Assembly (NCBI RefSeq): GCF_000002075.1
Contig: NW_004797788.1
Location: 481,572-545,571 of the forward strand
Origin: Aplysia californica
Taxonomy: Eukaryota; Mollusca; Gastropoda; Aplysiida; Aplysiidae
Direction: 5' to 3'
DNA length: 64,000 nucleotides
Shown: positions 63,061 through 64,000 of the stretch, piece after piece
How positions within the stretch are numbered: the first letter of the stretch is position 1
How the letters are laid out: each line of letters begins with the position of its first letter
Position numbers and translations under genes: made by a program
The notes under the pieces: generated by a model
What the model was told of the DNA's origin: nothing
What the model saw: the letters and a program-made list of their open reading frames with translations, nothing else
Databases searched by the model: none

Positions 63061-64000
63061 CAGTAGTCTCCGCCTAAGATCCCGGTGCTCGGGACCAAGG
63101 AAAATGCGAGACCTTAGGCGAACCAGGATCTTAGCCGAAAGGCCAGGGGGAAGAATCCACAGTAACTCATGGTCAGGTCCAAAATCTGTACAATGATCTT
63201 CCCTTACTTTTAAATGAACCGACGTGACTCCTGGGCACCAAAAGTTCTTTCCAGAAGTCAGTTTTTTCTCTTTTTGAGGAGAGGGGGAGGGGGGAGGTGG
63301 GGCTTTATTAAAGAGTTTCCCGCCCATGTCATGATGCATCATAAATCGTTCTGTTGTGACCACACCGACCAAATAAAAAAAAAAAATTAAAGGCAGGTCC
63401 ACTGCCAACAGATGACCACATTACGCAAAGGCGATCAGACAGCCTATGAGTATGGACCCCAGTATGTCTAGGAAGTACGAGTGTAAAACTGAAAGACGAA
63501 AGCGATGGTCAGGAAAACGTAAGCTTCCACGAGTTCACAGTTTGATGGAATGCAGTCTTACGCTTGTTTGTAGGCCCTCCCCACCTACTGTGCGATGTAA
63601 GATCAGGCAGACGGCTCAGGTGATGGGGGGAAGGCAATGCATCAATGAGTTCACATCTTGGTGCGATCCCGTGTGGGGCAAACATTGTAATCACTTATCA
63701 AGATTTACAACAGAGGTGTGATCACTTTCATGAGAGAGGATGATTTGTGACTTCACGGACCGTACAATGAAGGCACATTTTGGCTACTTGGTTGATCAGC
63801 TGAGAGCGCCCAGGTTTCTTATTCTTTTTTGTTCTAAAAAGAAAAAACAAACAAACTAAATTATGACCTGGAAAGCGGGATCTTAGCTGAATGTAGCTCC
63901 TTCAGTACGGGTCAGAGTGGGATCTTAGGGGTGACTTTTATAGAGTAAAAATTTTGTTTTTCCAAAGCAACCGGATCTTAGGCAAACCGGGACCATACGC
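63061..64000 (+). mobile_element. Tigger-like transposon, runs out of the window
   Basis: The left end is TA, then CAGTAGTCTCCGCCTAAGAT; mirrored ggatcttaggc blocks lie at 63970-63990, so the right end should be just past 64000. At 63464 the + strand reads MSRKYECKTERRKRWSG, like the start of Tigger transposases, and then decays. Confidence 0.72.

Overview
This window is animal nuclear DNA. It is AT-rich, has short coding exons with GT/AG introns, and is crowded with microsatellites, SINEs, LINE fragments and small DNA transposons. The repeat mix (tRNA-headed SINEs sharing a 3' hairpin with a LINE, many Tigger-like and other TIR elements) and the divergence of the two genes suggest a lophotrochozoan, most likely a mollusc. 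That placement is an inference; no species marker was found.

Two host genes are supported, arranged tail to tail. Gene 1 (+ strand, 959-39086) can be joined from 14 exons whose splice phases agree throughout, giving an 860-codon frame. Its protein has KH-like segments of the PARP14/PARP9 type, two strongly degenerate macro-like domains, another KH-like segment and a Gly/Ser/Thr-rich tail. It has no WWE or ADP-ribosyltransferase catalytic domain. Gene 2 (- strand, last coding exon at 51312-51418, running upstream past 62589 and out of the window) is the C-terminal half of CCDC61/VFL3, a basal-body and centriolar-satellite protein. It is recognised from three conserved blocks: LTNELAMYKR, FNPTAYIKEKERKQKEI and EIDERLDRLQQLM. 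At least one exon between 55787 and 51418 is not settled.

The rest is mobile or simple sequence. Region by region: 1-9 kb has a palindrome, a LINE 3' end, SINEs and one copy of a 2.2-kb DNA transposon. 9-25 kb holds the gene 1 exons with a Tigger-like MITE, a recurring 430-bp MITE and RTE-like LINE pieces. 25-33 kb holds an inverted second copy of the 2.2-kb transposon and several small TIR elements. 33-39 kb holds the last gene 1 exons and a full SINE. 39-50 kb is an intergenic graveyard: a Tigger remnant with a CENP-B-like DNA-binding fragment, a mariner relic, and a SINE split by an unusual 1.6-kb insert. 50-64 kb is CCDC61 with its introns, which contain a 26-bp minisatellite, a 75-bp SINE tail insertion with target-site duplication, and a retroposed open frame just upstream of a 3' splice site.

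The two genes show no sign of working together. One looks like a nucleic-acid or ADP-ribose-related scaffold, the other is ciliary. No rRNA gene, functional tRNA gene, CRISPR array, LTR element or prokaryotic feature was seen.
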